DNA from: CBDAPI01 sp964565865
Lineage (GTDB): Bacteria > Acidobacteriota > UBA6911 > RPQK01 > CBDAPI01
Assembly: GCA_964565865.1 (NCBI GenBank)
Contig: CAZMGM010000009.1
Location: forward strand, 1-64,000
Reading direction: 5' to 3'
DNA: 64,000 bases
The number at the start of each line of letters is the position of its first letter. Within the stretch, counting starts at the first letter, position 1. Of this stretch, positions 62,286 to 64,000 are shown piece by piece. Under the pieces are notes generated by a model that saw only the letters and a program-made list of their open reading frames with translations, made no database searches and was not told where the DNA came from. Made by a program: the position numbers and the translations under genes.

Positions 62286-63596
62286 ATGTCAAACGTAATC
62301 GTTGTGGGGACCCAGTGGGGCGATGAGGGTAAGGGGAAAATCGTCGACCTCATGACCGACCATTTCGACATCGTGGCCCGTTACCAGGGGGGCAACAACG
62401 CGGGTCACACTGTGATCATTGAAGGTGAGAAGTTCGTCTTCCATCTCATTCCCTCCGGAATCCTCCATCCCGCAAAGACATGCGTGATCGGGAACGGGGT
62501 CGTGGTAGATCCAGAAGCCCTGTTTGAGGAGATCGGAGAGCTCCAGAAAGGACTGGGACTGGAGCTGGAAAATCGGCTGTACGTGAGCAATCGAGCGCAT
62601 GTAATCCTGGCCTACCACAAGGCCCTGGAGATTGCCGAAGAAGGTTCCCGCGGAGAAGAAAGGATCGGCACTACTTTTCGAGGAATTGGACCCTGCTACG
62701 AGGACAAGATGGCTCGCCGCGGCATCCGCATCGGAGATCTGCTCGACGCAGCCAGGCTGGAGGAAAAGCTCCTACCCAATCTCCATTTCAAGAACGCTGT
62801 CCTGGAGAAGGTCTATGGAGCTCCCCGGCTGGATTCCGGCCAGATTCTCGACCAGTGTTTTGTGTTTGGCGAAAAGTTGAAGCCGTTTGTCGCCGACACG
62901 GTCGAGTTTCTGAACGAGTCCGTCTCGCAGGGTCGGAGTATTCTGCTGGAGGGGGCCCAGGGGACGCAGCTGGACGTTGACCACGGGACCTATCCCTTCG
63001 TCACCTCTTCCAACGCCAGCGCCGGGGGTGCCTGTAGCGGAACCGGGTTGGGTCCGTCGGCCATCGATGGTGTTGTCGGGGTTACCAAGGCCTACACTAC
63101 TCGCGTGGGAAGTGGTCCTTTTCCCACCGAGCTCGAAGATGAAATCGGAGAACATATCCGCACTCGGGGTGTTGAGTTCGGAGCCACCACCGGGCGGCCA
63201 CGCCGGTGCGGATGGTTCGACGCAGTAGTTGGCCGCTACTCCAGACTCGTCAACGGTCTGACCACACTGGTGGTGACCAAACTGGACTGTCTCGACGAAC
63301 TGGACGAGATCAAGATTTGTACCGGATACCAGATTGAGGGGGAAACTCTGCAACACTTTCCTGCTCAGATCGAGACGCTGGCCCGGGTAGAGCCGGTCTA
63401 CGAGAGCTGTCCCGGATGGCGTGAGAATACTTCTGGCGCGACCTGCCACGAACAGCTGCCGCGGCCGGCCCGAGACTATCTGGCACGTATTTCCGAACTG
63501 GTGGGAACTGATATTTCGATGATCTCGCTGGGTCCGGACCGCAAGTCAACTATCCTGCTCGAGGAAAGCCCAAGATTGCCTGATCTGCTGGCCTGA
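62286..63596 (+). CDS. purA: Adenylosuccinate synthetase
   Basis: GTP-dependent enzyme that joins IMP and aspartate on the path to AMP. The 436-residue protein has the P-loop-like VVGTQWGDEGKGKIVD, RYQGGNNAGHTV, GTTFRGIGPCYEDKMARRGIRIGDL, EGAQGTQLDVDHGTYPFVTSSN and VTKLDCLDELDEIKICTGY. Normal length and all substrate-binding loops visible. A single gene after the trxA terminator. Confidence 0.98.
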   Translation: MSNVIVVGTQWGDEGKGKIVDLMTDHFDIVARYQGGNNAGHTVIIEGEKFVFHLIPSGILHPAKTCVIGNGVVVDPEALFEEIGELQKGLGLELENRLYVSNRAHVILAYHKALEIAEEGSRGEERIGTTFRGIGPCYEDKMARRGIRIGDLLDAARLEEKLLPNLHFKNAVLEKVYGAPRLDSGQILDQCFVFGEKLKPFVADTVEFLNESVSQGRSILLEGAQGTQLDVDHGTYPFVTSSNASAGGACSGTGLGPSAIDGVVGVTKAYTTRVGSGPFPTELEDEIGEHIRTRGVEFGATTGRPRRCGWFDAVVGRYSRLVNGLTTLVVTKLDCLDELDEIKICTGYQIEGETLQHFPAQIETLARVEPVYESCPGWRENTSGATCHEQLPRPARDYLARISELVGTDISMISLGPDRKSTILLEESPRLPDLLA

Positions 63597-64000
63597 TTTC
63601 CTCGAGTTCCTGTGTTTCGTGTTCCGAGTGGCACGAACCATCAACCCCTAAGAGTAGATAATGACCAGTAACGTGAAGCCTGAGTTGTTCTCCGTCGCCG
63701 AGCCTTGGGCTTCGTACATCACCCAACCTGTAATCTGACATCTCGACTGGAACGCGTGGTGTATCGCCCACAGAATATCCGGGGAATCCAGAACTCCCAA
63801 TTTGGAACAGCGTGAGCTCTCACCAGAGCCCCCATTAGTCGCCCCCTGCAGTCTGACTATTTGTTTCCATGTCTTCCGGACTTTGTAAAATAGACAGCTC
63901 ATGTCCTACCCGTCTTCAAGGGCGTTAACTGATTGTTTCAGCCACTTGTCTTGCCGTTAGAGAGTTCTGGAACGCTTCGTTCATTAGGAAGTTCGGGACA
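63597..64000. other. Gene-free right end of the window
   Basis: About 400 bp after purA with no convincing gene, RNA or repeat. A minus-strand open frame of 84 codons is present but shows no family-like sequence or ribosome site. Confidence 0.5.

Noticed and set aside
63648..63902. 84-codon minus-strand open frame after purA
   Set aside because: No ribosome site, no recognisable domain and ordinary non-coding composition.

Overview
The window is about 64 kb of GC-rich bacterial chromosome (G+C near 57% by eye), densely coding, with no rRNA, prophage, CRISPR array or intact insertion sequence. It most likely comes from an Acidobacteriota-type bacterium. It carries two von Willebrand factor A proteins of the kind expanded in Acidobacteria, a small diheme cytochrome c related to the photosynthetic reaction-centre cytochrome subunit, LptD (a diderm envelope), the futalosine menaquinone enzyme MqnD, RNase J, and several secreted proteins (sulfatase, prolyl oligopeptidase, beta-propeller). 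The phylum is an inference from gene content.

Layout. 0-6.4 kb: an FtsX/MacB permease on the minus strand, then a plus-strand operon (ABC ATPase, double-FtsX permease, AttH/CrtC-like protein; start/stop overlaps) and the diheme cytochrome. 6.4-8.6 kb: nadA and a Nudix-winged-helix regulator of NrtR/NadQ type, with a perfect palindrome in front of nadA. 8.6-18 kb: a worn stretch with a broken sulfatase-like membrane protein, an intact sulfatase, a prolyl oligopeptidase fused in frame to a decayed spermidine-synthase-like membrane domain, an acyl-CoA ligase, a YhhQ-type transporter, a degraded tRNA 3' end, lepB and another membrane-protein remnant. 18-32 kb: folK, lptD, gpmI, hydrolases, mqnD, a MoaD/ThiS-MoeB pair, a MobA-like transferase, an IscA-type protein, folB, a broken alpha/beta hydrolase, UPF0173, ygfZ and rpsD. 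32-46.8 kb: DUF971 and mrp, a 12-TM exporter-like protein, ggt, a beta-propeller protein, tRNA-Leu(CAG), a CoA-disulfide-reductase-like flavoprotein, selA, purH and coaX. 46.1-48.5 kb is visibly AT-richer and holds a frameshifted sigma-factor-like remnant plus a D-2-hydroxyacid dehydrogenase, probably acquired. 48.5-61.6 kb is one long minus-strand run: ilvE-recX-alaS-lytic transglycosylase-secreted protein, two VWA proteins, and rsmA-rnj-ftsK. trxA and purA close the window on the plus strand.

The most unusual content is intergenic. (1) A short dispersed repeat, core GACTTTYACCACGGRCTGCT, occurs about a dozen times, singly or as inverted pairs 145-200 bp long, like REP/REPIN elements; one copy lies in frame inside a permease gene. 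(2) At least four intergenic regions hold degenerate arrays with an exact 7-nt period (TCAACTT or its complement AAGTTGA), some as inverted pairs. (3) A perfect 8-3-8 palindrome lies between a Nudix regulator locus and nadA.

Functionally the window is mostly housekeeping: NAD, folate, purine, menaquinone, CoA and Fe-S/sulfur-carrier metabolism, envelope biogenesis, translation and RNA processing, with secreted degradative enzymes. All calls rest on motif recognition by eye; no database search was run.
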